NCBI GenBank assembly: GCA_003577105.1
Contig: QEUQ01000016.1
Location: 1-64,000, forward strand
Source: Acidobacteriota bacterium
Lineage (GTDB): Bacteria > Actinomycetota > Acidimicrobiia > ATN3
Direction: 5' to 3'
Length of the DNA stretch: 64,000 bases
Below are positions 18,173-27,691 of this stretch, in pieces. A program made the translations under genes and the position numbers. Every line of letters begins with the position of its first letter. Position 1 is the first letter of the stretch. The notes below the pieces were generated by a model. The model saw only the letters and a list, made by a program, of their open reading frames with translations, ran no database searches and was not told where the DNA came from.

Positions 18173-20074
18173 ATGAACCCCACTCCAGATCAGAACAAAG
18201 GCGGTAGTAGTTCGCCTCCCGGAAGCCCTCAGCCATTTCCCAGATGGCTAGTCGCGCTCGCCGTCGTAGCACTAGTCGCGGTCTTTGTCATTCCAATGAT
18301 GTTCTCGCGCGAGTCGAACTCCATCGACTACACGCAATTCAAGAGCCTTGTCGCTCAAGACCAAGTCGGAGAAGTCACGCTCAAGGCAGATGGGCGCGTC
18401 ACCGGAAAACTCAGAGACGGAAGCGACTTCACCACATCCATCCCGATTTCAGTCGAGGACAGGGAGCTTCTTGGAGAGCTAGAGCAGAAGAACGTTCAGA
18501 TCAAAGTGGAGCCTCCGTCGACCGGTCAGGCGTGGACGATCATCTACTGGATCATGCTCTTTGGAATCTTCATCGCGTTCTGGTTCTGGATCAGCCGGCG
18601 TGCGCAGGGACAAATGGCCGGGCTCATGAATATCGGACGTTCAAAGGCGCGAGTCCACTCGGCTGACAAGTCTGAGACGACGTTCGAAGACGTCGCCGGT
18701 TACAAAGGGGTCAAGGAAGAGGTCGCCGAGGTAATCCAATTCCTCAAGGACCCAAGGCAGTTCAAGGAGATCGGCGCGCGCATCCCTAAGGGGATTTTGC
18801 TTGTCGGCCCGCCTGGCACTGGAAAGACGCTGATTGCCAAGGCGGTTGCAGGTGAGGCAGGCGTTCCGTTCATCTCGATCACGGGCTCCGACTTCATGGA
18901 GATGTTCGTCGGCGTCGGGGCAGCCAGAGTCCGCGACCTTTTCCAGACAGCTCGCAAGAACTCGCCCGCAATCATCTTTATTGACGAGCTCGACTCGATC
19001 GGAAGGAAGCGGGGCACCGGCCTCGGCGGCGGCCACGACGAACGCGAGCAGACCCTCAATCAGATGCTTGCCGAGATGGACGGCTTCGAGACAACGGAGG
19101 GCGTCGTGGTCATGGCAGCCACGAACCGACCGGACATTCTCGACCCGGCACTGCTTCGACCCGGACGCTTCGACCGTCAGGTGGTGATCCCGCTCCCGAC
19201 GCAGGAAGAGCGAATGGCGATCCTCAAGGTTCACACCAAGGGCAAGCGCCTAGCCGAAGACGTAGCCCTCGAGGTAATGGCCCGCGGCACCCCCGGATTC
19301 TCGGGGGCTGACCTCGCGAATCTCACCAACGAAGCTGCGCTCTTTGCAGTACGCAGAGGCGACCACGAGATAACGGCGAGCGACTTCGAGGATGCGCGGG
19401 ACCGGATCATCATGGGTCGAAAGCGTGAATCGATGGCGATTTCCGACGAAGAGAAAGATGTAATTGCCGTACACGAGGCCGGCCATGCGCTCCTTGCATA
19501 CCTCCTGCCGACAGCCGATCCGCTGCACAAGGTCACGATCCTTCCGACGGGCATGTCGCTTGGCTCAACTCACCAGCTCCCCTTGGAGGAAAAGCACATC
19601 TACCAGCGCGAACACATCTTGGATCGCCTCGCGGTGAGCCTCGGAGGCCGGGCCGCAGAAGCACTCATGTACGGCACCATTTCGACGGGCGCAAACAACG
19701 ATCTGGTCACAGGGACTGAACTAGCACGCAAGATGGTCCGCGAGTGGGGCATGAGCGAACGCCTCGGTCCGATGGCATGGGGCGAACAGGGCATGGTCTT
19801 CCTGGGTGAAGACATGGTACGTAGCCACGAGTATTCCGACGAGACCGCACGGGTAATCGACGAAGAGGTTCAGCGAATCCTCGAAGAGCAGGATGCGCGG
19901 GCGCGACAGGTCATCGTCGAAAATCGCAAGGGACTGGAGGCGCTCGCCGAGGCGCTCAAGTCCGAGGAAACGATCAGCGGTGCCGAGGCCGGACGGATAA
20001 TTGAAGGCGCTGTCGGCCCCTCGCCAGAAATCGAGTCAAAGATCGAAGCCGAGGAGCGGCGGGAGAAGGTCTAG
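18173..20074 (+). CDS. ftsH: ATP-dependent zinc metalloprotease FtsH
   Basis: Membrane-anchored AAA+ protease that extracts and degrades membrane and regulatory proteins. The 633 residues show a first helix at about 24-44, an extracytoplasmic domain (about 45-118), a second helix (about 121-140), Walker A GPPGTGKT (212-219), Walker B FIDELD (269-274), the second region of homology ending [11 protein letters not shown], and the zinc site HEAGH (434-438). All catalytic residues are present, so it should be active. The Asn/Pro/Gly/Ser-rich N-terminus is short. Its stop overlaps that of the convergent thioredoxin-like gene by four bases (CTAG). No clear ribosome site precedes the ATG. Confidence 0.97.
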   Translation: MNPTPDQNKGGSSSPPGSPQPFPRWLVALAVVALVAVFVIPMMFSRESNSIDYTQFKSLVAQDQVGEVTLKADGRVTGKLRDGSDFTTSIPISVEDRELLGELEQKNVQIKVEPPSTGQAWTIIYWIMLFGIFIAFWFWISRRAQGQMAGLMNIGRSKARVHSADKSETTFEDVAGYKGVKEEVAEVIQFLKDPRQFKEIGARIPKGILLVGPPGTGKTLIAKAVAGEAGVPFISITGSDFMEMFVGVGAARVRDLFQTARKNSPAIIFIDELDSIGRKRGTGLGGGHDEREQTLNQMLAEMDGFETTEGVVVMAATNRPDILDPALLRPGRFDRQVVIPLPTQEERMAILKVHTKGKRLAEDVALEVMARGTPGFSGADLANLTNEAALFAVRRGDHEITASDFEDARDRIIMGRKRESMAISDEEKDVIAVHEAGHALLAYLLPTADPLHKVTILPTGMSLGSTHQLPLEEKHIYQREHILDRLAVSLGGRAAEALMYGTISTGANNDLVTGTELARKMVREWGMSERLGPMAWGEQGMVFLGEDMVRSHEYSDETARVIDEEVQRILEEQDARARQVIVENRKGLEALAEALKSEETISGAEAGRIIEGAVGPSPEIESKIEAEERREKV

Positions 20075-20484
20075 CCGCTGCTCACCCCTGCGTCGGCCAG
20101 TGCTTCCTCGATCTGTCGGGGAACAAGTGGACCCACCCACCCAGCCAGGACTGTTCCTCCGGCATCGACGACCAGCGTAGTGGGCACACCATCAATGCCA
20201 TACCGGTCAAGCACCGCCTGGTTTTCGCGACCGTCGACCTCGACCATCGGAACCGAGAAGGTCTGGCAAATCCTCTTGGCGGCACTGCATGCCCGGCAAT
20301 CCGCATGCGTGAACAGAATTATCGAGACGGGAGTCTCCAGTCCGCCGAAATCATCTGGGGCAACCGACGTCGGCATGCCATAGACGGCGACGATCTCGCG
20401 TCTGTTCTTCTTGTCGAGAGTGCGGACCAGCAGTACCGCAGCCGCGGCGGCGGCCGCGAGCAGAACCAGATGCAACCAGCTCAT
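20071..20484 (-). CDS. Membrane-anchored thioredoxin-like protein
   Basis: A 137-residue protein with one N-terminal helix (about 4-20) followed by a thioredoxin fold: redox motif CRAC (Cys63, Cys66) in FTHADCRACSAAK and the cis-proline segment GVPTTLVV (Pro101). The active site would face outward, suggesting thiol-disulfide exchange on exported proteins or haem/copper handling. It is the last gene of the glycan operon and overlaps the DUF5719 gene stop (ATGA). TlpA/ResA-like proteins are alternatives, but the central insert of those is not visible. Confidence 0.85.
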   Translation of the reverse strand: MSWLHLVLLAAAAAAAVLLVRTLDKKNRREIVAVYGMPTSVAPDDFGGLETPVSIILFTHADCRACSAAKRICQTFSVPMVEVDGRENQAVLDRYGIDGVPTTLVVDAGGTVLAGWVGPLVPRQIEEALADAGVSSG

Positions 20485-22043
20485 CCCTGAGGAGTTGCTG
20501 TTGGCGTCGGCTCAACGGACGGGGAAGGAGGCGCCGTCGGCGTCGCTTCAGCTGGGATCACGGGTGGAGCGTCAACTGTGCCGGGCAGCACAAAGGCGGA
20601 TGGGAGCCGCACCGGCGCCATCACCTCGAAGCCGACCCTCGGCGCAATCGCGCTCACGCGCGATTCCACGACGAGAGGCTCATCGGACCACCCAACTAGG
20701 GTCATCGCCTTGGCGGAGAACTCATTGCTCGCAGCGAGTGTGATGCGCCCGCCCGGCGGTACTACGACATTGCTGTACGCGGCAGGCACCTCCACGGCGC
20801 CGGAATCGAGCCTGCCGATCGTGAGCTTTGCCGTCGCCGAACCAGGGTTCGTCACGCTAAGAACATTCGAATATGGAACTCCCTGCTCTGCTCCCCACGC
20901 GTTGGGAATCAGCCACCGATCCATAGGGGATGCAATGCCTGGACCAGCTGACATGCCGTGCTGAGGCGGCGCCGGGTAGCCGATCAATCGATCTACGAAG
21001 ACCCCTGACCCGCTGACGGTTCGTGCGGTCAGGCCAAAGTTGACCTCTGGAGCCAGGGCGGGCGAGATGGTCATTGTCGCCTCCGAATTAGGAGGAACGC
21101 GCATGCTTTGAGGGGGCGGGGTCTCGGTGAGCAAACCTTCGGGAAGGAACTCAACCTCAATCTCCTCTTCGGTCTCTCCGGGATTCATGATCCAGAGCAA
21201 CTGACTCATGCCCGCATTCCCGTCAGCGAAATGCCAGTCGGGCGAAGGATCGGTAGATCCCGCGGATAGCGATACCCCAGCAGGAAGGCGCTCGCCATTT
21301 GAATAGAGCACCTGTTGCGAGACGACTTGTCCGGACTCGGCCCTGACGACTGCGCCGAGTGCCGACTCCCTCCGCACCTCATCACTGAGCTTCACTACCG
21401 CGGAGCGCCCCGCGAATAGCGGAAACTGCTGAAGGTTCTTCGGGCGCTCAATCCCGCTATCTGTATAGACATCGACATTGACGACGGCGTCCTGAGGGAA
21501 TGGATTGAAGAGAATCAGGTAGGTCTCCGCGCCCCTCACGCTGGAGCCCCCTGGGAAATAGCGAGCCGGCGCTGTGCCCTCCGTGCACGGTGCTGCCATG
21601 GTGCCAGTCGCTTCGGGGCTGGAGACAGAGACGGTCTGGGCAATTGCTACCGCCGTCAGATCCAGCTCGATGACCGCGCCGACCTGCAAACCCGGAGCTT
21701 CGCCGAGGAGCTCGCGATCGAGATCAATCGTTGAGCGCCCGCGGCCAGGGACGCTCAGTTGCTCGGACTCAAGGCGCTTCTCGCCCGCAAAGAGGGTGTA
21801 GCGCCCCTTCGCTGCCTGTGAATACGGATTGGCCAAATCGAGGCGCTCTGCAATGCCCTTGTCGGTCGACCCCTCGGCGCAGAACCAAACCCCGCCGCCA
21901 GCCTTCAGATCCAAGCCACCCTGCTCCCCCTGAGTGGCCGGCTTTTGTAGTAGATATGCCCCTAGAGGCAGGCCAACGACAAGGACAATCGCTACCACGC
22001 GGGTGAACAAGGGAAATCTCGGCCCTTTGGTCGGACCGCTCAT
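20481..22043 (-). CDS. DUF5719 family secreted or membrane-anchored protein
   Basis: A 520-residue protein with one N-terminal helix (about 13-29), then an all-beta extracellular region of repeated immunoglobulin-like blocks, such as WFCAEGSTDKG, DWHFADGNAG and DRWLIPNAWG, each followed by a 'NP-G' strand pair. It ends in a Pro/Thr-rich tail. DUF5719 is a conserved actinobacterial envelope family, usually encoded directly after a very large GT2-type membrane glycosyltransferase, exactly as here, with a four-base overlap. It probably works with that transferase in exporting or assembling a surface glycan (inference). Its W-x-AEG repeats resemble those of the SpoIID protein at 11515. Confidence 0.82.
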   Translation of the reverse strand: MSGPTKGPRFPLFTRVVAIVLVVGLPLGAYLLQKPATQGEQGGLDLKAGGGVWFCAEGSTDKGIAERLDLANPYSQAAKGRYTLFAGEKRLESEQLSVPGRGRSTIDLDRELLGEAPGLQVGAVIELDLTAVAIAQTVSVSSPEATGTMAAPCTEGTAPARYFPGGSSVRGAETYLILFNPFPQDAVVNVDVYTDSGIERPKNLQQFPLFAGRSAVVKLSDEVRRESALGAVVRAESGQVVSQQVLYSNGERLPAGVSLSAGSTDPSPDWHFADGNAGMSQLLWIMNPGETEEEIEVEFLPEGLLTETPPPQSMRVPPNSEATMTISPALAPEVNFGLTARTVSGSGVFVDRLIGYPAPPQHGMSAGPGIASPMDRWLIPNAWGAEQGVPYSNVLSVTNPGSATAKLTIGRLDSGAVEVPAAYSNVVVPPGGRITLAASNEFSAKAMTLVGWSDEPLVVESRVSAIAPRVGFEVMAPVRLPSAFVLPGTVDAPPVIPAEATPTAPPSPSVEPTPTATPQG

Positions 22044-25000
22044 CCGACTGCTGCCATTCGATCTGGGCGCGCCGAATCGGGATCGTACTCGCGGCTTCTG
22101 AAAAGCATCGCGAGTAGCAGCAGCACGACCACTGCCACCAGCTGAATGATCAGTTCTTGCCGGCGTGACCCGTCATCACGGAATTCGAGCCGTGCGTTGC
22201 CGGAGTAGTCACTGCCGAATACAAACAAGTTCGACCAGCCGAAAGCTGGCTCGTGGGTTGTCGGGAGCAGTGTGCGGCCAGTGCCGTCGGTAAACGTCCA
22301 ACTGTCATTGAACTCCTGCGAGACAATCACCCCGGCGCCGGAATCGGCCTCAACGTAGCCGGTTTCGTTTGGAATCGGCGCGCCAATTGCCGGTCGGGCC
22401 TCATTGAATTCGGCAGTCAGCAGCAGCTCCTCGGTGCGAGGCTCATCGTCTGAGGCGCCTTGACTGGCCCCGTTGGCGCGTGCCGCCTCTACAACCGATG
22501 GCCCGACGACTGAGACGTTGTCGAGCCGAGAGTCGGGTGCCACCTCGAACACGACCACGCCAGGGGCAGCCTGCATCTCCTTCATGTCCAGCTGGCGCCT
22601 GAACCCATCAATAAGAGCCTGCGGTGGAGGGAGGGTGCCTGCGGGGCCCGATTCGGACTCCGAGCTAGCCTGAGGGAGTATCACGTAGCGAACACCGAGT
22701 GTCGCGAGGCTCCGACCGCCGCGCGTCGAACCCACCGAGGCAATCTGAGCCAAGACCTCACCGAGGTGTTCACTTCCGGCGCCAGGAGTGTGTGGCTCGA
22801 TGTCTCCCCACTCCGGGCCCGCCGGCCCTGACAGCGTGTATGCGCCAGCGCCTTCAGCGCCTGGAATGCTCAGCGGGTATCCCGGCAAATCCTGCTGAGC
22901 GCCGATCCAAAGAAGCTTGAATGAGTCCGACTCGCCTGCCCGCGTGGGAGCCTCAACAGCGCGACGGAATTCGTTGTAACCAAGGCCAAGGCGTCCATTT
23001 AGGAATGACCACATCGAGGCGGCGAGAAGCACCGCTGAGGCCACGAGGACGATGACTGCTGCAACCTTGGCGAGTCGCTGAGAGCCATCGGCCTCCTTCT
23101 CAGCTAGCTCCGAAGCCCCCATGCCGGCACAGAGCGCAAGCGAGAAGGCCGCCGGCATAAGGACACCGAGTGCTATCGGGAGAGCCGCGTCAATCAGGTC
23201 TTGCCCGGCGAGCCAGATTGGCGCCATCGACGCCAACGCAATGCCCCAGCATCGCAATGCCCACGAGAGGCGCTCCCCTTTCACGACGAAGAGCGACAAC
23301 AGAGCGAGGCCCGCAAATACCGTGCCCCAAGGGAGCCCCCCAGCTTGCGCAACGTGCATGCGCAGCACTCCGGCCGAGCCAATCTGAAAGCGTGCCCCTT
23401 CCCATCCACCCCAAGCGTTCGCGAGAGGCGAAGCGGGCCCGACCAATGTGTACGACCACGGCCAGAGGAGCCCGAACGCAATGGCAGAGGCGAGGACAGT
23501 CGTGACGAACGCGGCCATCGACGCTACGACACGGGAAGAAAACAGGGACATGACGAAGATGAGAGCCGCCATCCCAACCGTGATCGGCAAAGCCGCCGGA
23601 AAAAAGGCCGTGGGGATGGCAATGATGACCGCCATGCCCAGAACTCGGCGAACACTTCCACTAAACCCCGCACGACCGGTGAAATGCGCCAGCATTCGGC
23701 CAAAGATGAACGGCGCGAAGCCGAAAAACACGACCGCCCCAACACTCCCCCGGTCCATCGCTCCGACCATCGCGGGCGAGAGCCCATAAAGAGCGACCGC
23801 GACGGCCGGGCCGGGCCACTTACCAAGGCGAGATGCCACCCTCCAGGCCCCCAGCAGACCCAGGAAGTAGCACCCGACAAGGATCTTGGCCGTCCCCCAA
23901 GCGGGAAATATCCATTGAATCGGACCGAGCAAAGCGCTTGCGGGGCTAGGGGATGCTGTGCTTCCAAACCCGAATGAGTGCCAAGACGCCGCGTAGTTGC
24001 GCCATAGAGCCTCAGTACCCGGAATAGGAACCGCCTCGCCGACAAGCGGCACGTTGGGATCGAATACAAATTTGCGCGCGCCAACCGCAAACAGAACGAG
24101 AGCGACGGCCCAGAAGAGCACTTGGGGGCGGGTGATCTCGTGGATTGCGAACTCCCACGCCCCAGTCCCAGACGCCTGAAGCGCCACGGGCACGTCTTCG
24201 TCACCCTCGGCTCTCAGCCGATTCTCGATGTAGGCTCGAACTCGAGCTGATTCCGAGAACTGGAGTGCCCTGATCTCAGAGTCAGAGATCGAGCGGGCTC
24301 GCTGGACCTTTCGCCGCGCACTCCAAATGCCACCGAGATGAAATAGCGCCGAGATCCACGAACCCGCAAGCGATCGCGCTCGGCGCCCTCGCCCCGAGAA
24401 CGTGAGCAGCACGATCTCGAGAAGGTTCAGCATCGCCAGCTGGAACAGAACGATCGGGAGTGATCGGAACGCGTAGCACTTAAGCATGACCCGCAGACGG
24501 TTGGTCTGAGCTTGAATACGTGGATATGGCACCTGTCCGCGGTCGAACTCACCGGGCGCGTGGTATGCGACAGCGGCCGGAATTACGGCAACGTTCGCTC
24601 CCATGATTCTGGCCCGCCAGCAAATATCAAGATCCTGCTCGATCGATCCCAACGACGGATCAAAACCACCAAGCTGCCTAAATAAAGCAGTCCTAATCAG
24701 CATGGCGGCGGTTGTCACATAGAGCGCAGTGCGATCCTTGTCGTGCTGACCATGGTCAACCTCGCCCGGCTCCACAGAGGTGTAGGGAAACCCGAATCTG
24801 TCAGAACCCATGCCGACTTCGCGCAGCACGTTCGGATCGCCCCAATCGCAGATCTTGGGAGCGACGATGTCTGCACCGCCTGACTCGGCCCCTTCAACAA
24901 GCGTCTCGACCGTCGAAGGCTCCAACGCGACCTCGTCATGTAGAAACAAGATCCACTCGGAATCCAGCGAGGTGTCCGAGAGCATCACGTTGGCGGCCTT

Positions 25001-25282
25001 CGCGAAGTGTGCTCCGCGAGGAGCAGCGATTACACCGGCATGGAATTGGCGAACAGCCGCATCGATGTCGGCATGCCTGGCTTTCGCCTGCTCACCGTCA
25101 TCGAGTGAGGCATCGACTACCGTTACGCCGAAATCCCTGTAAGTCTGCGCGGCCAGTGCCGCAAGGGTCTCTGGGAGACGGCCAGTCCCGGTTGCTACGA
25201 CGACGGCCCGTACCCCGCCCCGATTCGCCCGCCCGAACCCGTGTTCGCCGTCTTCAGCTTCTACGTCGACGGAATGACTCAT
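22040..25282 (-). CDS. Very large membrane-bound family 2 glycosyltransferase
   Basis: A 1080-residue protein. Residues about 22-270 are a GT-A domain (ALAAQTYRDFGVTVVDAS, then LFLHDEVALE and the late acidic motif GSIEQDLDICWRARI). Two helices near 275-310 follow, then about ten more between 385 and 790. An extracytoplasmic domain spans about 790-1040 and there is a final helix (about 1047-1065). This matches the actinobacterial 'GT2 plus membrane domain' proteins paired with DUF5719. The domain order suggests cytosolic sugar transfer coupled to membrane events in polysaccharide synthesis. ATGA overlaps couple it to the neighbouring genes on both sides. The exact glycan is unknown. Confidence 0.85.
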   Translation of the reverse strand: MSHSVDVEAEDGEHGFGRANRGGVRAVVVATGTGRLPETLAALAAQTYRDFGVTVVDASLDDGEQAKARHADIDAAVRQFHAGVIAAPRGAHFAKAANVMLSDTSLDSEWILFLHDEVALEPSTVETLVEGAESGGADIVAPKICDWGDPNVLREVGMGSDRFGFPYTSVEPGEVDHGQHDKDRTALYVTTAAMLIRTALFRQLGGFDPSLGSIEQDLDICWRARIMGANVAVIPAAVAYHAPGEFDRGQVPYPRIQAQTNRLRVMLKCYAFRSLPIVLFQLAMLNLLEIVLLTFSGRGRRARSLAGSWISALFHLGGIWSARRKVQRARSISDSEIRALQFSESARVRAYIENRLRAEGDEDVPVALQASGTGAWEFAIHEITRPQVLFWAVALVLFAVGARKFVFDPNVPLVGEAVPIPGTEALWRNYAASWHSFGFGSTASPSPASALLGPIQWIFPAWGTAKILVGCYFLGLLGAWRVASRLGKWPGPAVAVALYGLSPAMVGAMDRGSVGAVVFFGFAPFIFGRMLAHFTGRAGFSGSVRRVLGMAVIIAIPTAFFPAALPITVGMAALIFVMSLFSSRVVASMAAFVTTVLASAIAFGLLWPWSYTLVGPASPLANAWGGWEGARFQIGSAGVLRMHVAQAGGLPWGTVFAGLALLSLFVVKGERLSWALRCWGIALASMAPIWLAGQDLIDAALPIALGVLMPAAFSLALCAGMGASELAEKEADGSQRLAKVAAVIVLVASAVLLAASMWSFLNGRLGLGYNEFRRAVEAPTRAGESDSFKLLWIGAQQDLPGYPLSIPGAEGAGAYTLSGPAGPEWGDIEPHTPGAGSEHLGEVLAQIASVGSTRGGRSLATLGVRYVILPQASSESESGPAGTLPPPQALIDGFRRQLDMKEMQAAPGVVVFEVAPDSRLDNVSVVGPSVVEAARANGASQGASDDEPRTEELLLTAEFNEARPAIGAPIPNETGYVEADSGAGVIVSQEFNDSWTFTDGTGRTLLPTTHEPAFGWSNLFVFGSDYSGNARLEFRDDGSRRQELIIQLVAVVVLLLLAMLFRSREYDPDSARPDRMAAVG

Positions 25283-26355
25283 GAGCGATCGATGCTAGCA
25301 GCTGACCCATTCTCTGCCGGGGTTTCCGTCTTGTCGAAGACAAGGCTCTCCGGCGCTCCCAGCCGTTCGAGCCAATAGATGGTGGCGAGACAGACACCAC
25401 CGAAAAGGCCCGTTATCGCGAGTGCGAGGCCCAGCGGAGCATGCGAGACAAGTAAGGCCGTGCCGCCACAGGCAAGGCCGGCAATCCACAGGACCACTAC
25501 CACGCGACGACGAGTCATTCCCTTAACCACCAGGCGATGGGATGTGTGATCCGTGCCCCCGGTGCTCGCGGAAATCCCTCTTCTCCGCCTTGAAATCGCG
25601 ACCATCAACATGTCGGTGAGAGGTACGCCAAGGACAATCACCGGCACGAACAAGGTGGCGAGGCGGGGTCGCGTCGGAAAACGCAGATTCAGTCCCATGA
25701 CGGCAAGCAGGAATCCCAAGATGTGACTGCCGGCGTCACCCATAAAGATTTTCGCCGGAGGAAAGTTGAAGACCAGAAACCCGATCACGCCGCCGGCGAG
25801 AACCATCGAGATGACCGCGACGAGGTACTGATCCCAACTCACGGCAATCGCGAAATAGGAAATCGAAGCTGCCGCTGTTATCCCCGCTGCTAGGCCGTCC
25901 ATGTTGTCCGAAAGATTGATGGCGTTTACTGCGACAACGATCCAAGCAACCGTTATTGCGGCGTCTAACGCGGGTATGCCTGAGAGATTGCCTTTCAAGC
26001 CGAATCCGACAAGCACGAGGCCAGCCGTTGCTTGTCCCACCAGCTTGACCCACGGGTCCATGCCCGCCAGGTCATCTTGTAGTCCTACAAATAGAATGAC
26101 CAGACCCCCAAGAAAGATCCCCTTCAACTGCTCAGAGGCACTTGGCACAGCAAGGAATGCAGCCACTGCCGCCGCGCCGTAAATAGCGACTCCACCAAGC
26201 AGAGCAATCGGCTCGGGGTGGGCCTTTCGCGATGAAGGTTCATCGTGGAGCCCCACCCGAAATGCGAAGCGGCGCGCAATTGGTGTCAGCGTCAGCGCCG
26301 CGATGAGCGATATGCCAAATGCCGCCAGGTATAGGAGCGGAGATGGCCTATTCAT
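25279..26355 (-). CDS. Undecaprenyl-phosphate sugar-1-phosphate transferase (WecA/MraY family)
   Basis: Starts a lipid-linked glycan by moving a HexNAc-1-phosphate from a UDP donor to undecaprenyl phosphate at the inner membrane. About ten helices in 358 residues. Family motifs are NLSDNMDGLAAG (Asp pair), FMGDAGSHILGF (metal Asp) and the basic GTDHTSHRLV loop, which matches WecA-type rather than MraY enzymes. ATG 26355 is chosen because the longer frame overlaps the upstream dehydrogenase and lacks homology. It belongs to the six-gene operon and probably commits the pathway. Sugar specificity is not readable; GlcNAc is usual for the group. Confidence 0.9.
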   Translation of the reverse strand: MNRPSPLLYLAAFGISLIAALTLTPIARRFAFRVGLHDEPSSRKAHPEPIALLGGVAIYGAAAVAAFLAVPSASEQLKGIFLGGLVILFVGLQDDLAGMDPWVKLVGQATAGLVLVGFGLKGNLSGIPALDAAITVAWIVVAVNAINLSDNMDGLAAGITAAASISYFAIAVSWDQYLVAVISMVLAGGVIGFLVFNFPPAKIFMGDAGSHILGFLLAVMGLNLRFPTRPRLATLFVPVIVLGVPLTDMLMVAISRRRRGISASTGGTDHTSHRLVVKGMTRRRVVVVLWIAGLACGGTALLVSHAPLGLALAITGLFGGVCLATIYWLERLGAPESLVFDKTETPAENGSAASIDRS

Positions 26356-26374
26356 GGCTCGAGGCGGAGTCGGC

Positions 26375-27691
26375 TCAAAGGCGCTCGAGTCTCCCGGCGA
26401 CTTCGACACCTTCCATCGCGTTGACCGCGTCGAAAATCAAGCTCGCGCCGGCGCCGACCGAGGTCCTGTCAAACTCCTCATGGGGCACCAAGAAAACGAC
26501 TGCATCTGCTGAGCTCAGCTCCGCGCCTGTGAGCGGAACAGAAGCGATCAACTCGCCATTGATCACGAGCTCGGGAACATGTGGATCCGAATAGGTGACT
26601 TGAGCACCCTCGTCCGCAAGTTGCTGCATTACCGAGAGCGCCGGAGAGTTCCGAGTATCGCCGACCCCAGCCTTGAAGGCCGCGCCGAGCACCAAGATCT
26701 TCGACCCTCGGACCGGCTTTGACTCGGAATTGAGCAGGCGCGCGATCCGGTGGAAGACATGCCGTGGCATCCGGAGGTTTGCGTCGGCTGCCAGCTCGAT
26801 GAACTTCGCCTGGAAGTCAAAGGTCCTCGCTCGCCAGGCGAGGTAATGAGGGTCAACTGCAATGCAATGCCCGCCTACGCCAGGCCCCGGCTTGAAAGCC
26901 ATGAACCCAAAAGGCTTCGTTGCCGCACCCCGAATCACTTCCCAAATGTCGACATCCATCCGCTCGCAGAGCAGGGCCATTTCATTGACCAATGCGATGT
27001 TGACTGCCCTGAACGTGTTCTCGAGGAGCTTGGTCATTTCCGCTGCATCGGGCGAGCTCAACACGGTTACCGATCCCGGCCCGTCCATCGCATATTCAAG
27101 AAGCAGCTTCGCCTTTTCGGCGCCCTCCGGCGTCAGCGCGCCGACGACTTTCGGTGTGTTCCTCACGGTCCAGGTCTTATTCCCAGGGTCCACTCTCTCC
27201 GGAGAAAAGGCGAGGTCGAAGTCGACCCCGGCCTTGAGCCCTCCTGCCTCGAGAATTGGCTTCACTACCTCGTTAGTCGTTCCCGGATATGTCGTCGATT
27301 GAAGAATCACGAGCATGCCTTGATGCAACCGGCTCCCAAGATCCTCTGCTGCCTTGACGACATGGGTTAGGTCGGGATCCTTGGCGGGGGTAAACGGTGT
27401 CGAGACACAAATGACCACCGCATCGGCGTCACAGAGCACGTCAGGATCGACGGTGGGGATGAAGTTGCCCGATCCTACGGCGTCACCAAGGAGCGAGTCG
27501 CTCACATCCTCGACGTAAGAATTGCCGTCTCTCAGCATCGCTACTCTCGACTCATCCACGTCGAGTCCGAAGACCGCGAAACCTGATGCCGCGTAGGCGA
27601 GGGCCAGGGGCAAGCCCACATAGCCGAGCCCGACAACAGCGATCTTCAGTTCGCGCGATTCGAGCAGACTCTCGAAGTCGTCGTTACCCAT
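26375..27691 (-). CDS. UDP-sugar 6-dehydrogenase (UDP-Glc/UDP-ManNAc dehydrogenase family)
   Basis: Oxidises C6 of a UDP-sugar to a uronic acid with two NAD per turn. From ATG 27691 the protein has 438 residues: NAD fold KIAVVGLGYVGLPLALAYA, the conserved STTYPGTT block, central substrate-binding FKPGPGVGGHCIAVDPHYL with the catalytic Cys in GGHC, and a C-terminal UDP-binding domain. GGAGGGAGA stands just before this ATG; the longer frame upstream is noise overlapping the epimerase gene. The start overlaps the epimerase stop by eight bases. GPGVGGHCI is common to WecC/TviB-type enzymes, so UDP-ManNAcA or UDP-GlcNAcA are possible products as well as UDP-GlcA. Confidence 0.9.
   Translation of the reverse strand: MGNDDFESLLESRELKIAVVGLGYVGLPLALAYAASGFAVFGLDVDESRVAMLRDGNSYVEDVSDSLLGDAVGSGNFIPTVDPDVLCDADAVVICVSTPFTPAKDPDLTHVVKAAEDLGSRLHQGMLVILQSTTYPGTTNEVVKPILEAGGLKAGVDFDLAFSPERVDPGNKTWTVRNTPKVVGALTPEGAEKAKLLLEYAMDGPGSVTVLSSPDAAEMTKLLENTFRAVNIALVNEMALLCERMDVDIWEVIRGAATKPFGFMAFKPGPGVGGHCIAVDPHYLAWRARTFDFQAKFIELAADANLRMPRHVFHRIARLLNSESKPVRGSKILVLGAAFKAGVGDTRNSPALSVMQQLADEGAQVTYSDPHVPELVINGELIASVPLTGAELSSADAVVFLVPHEEFDRTSVGAGASLIFDAVNAMEGVEVAGRLERL

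Noticed and set aside
23201-23977. 258-codon plus-strand open frame inside the giant GT2 gene
   Set aside because: It is antisense to a conserved gene, its protein is Arg/Gln/Pro-rich without any domain, and its length is explained by codon bias of the real gene.
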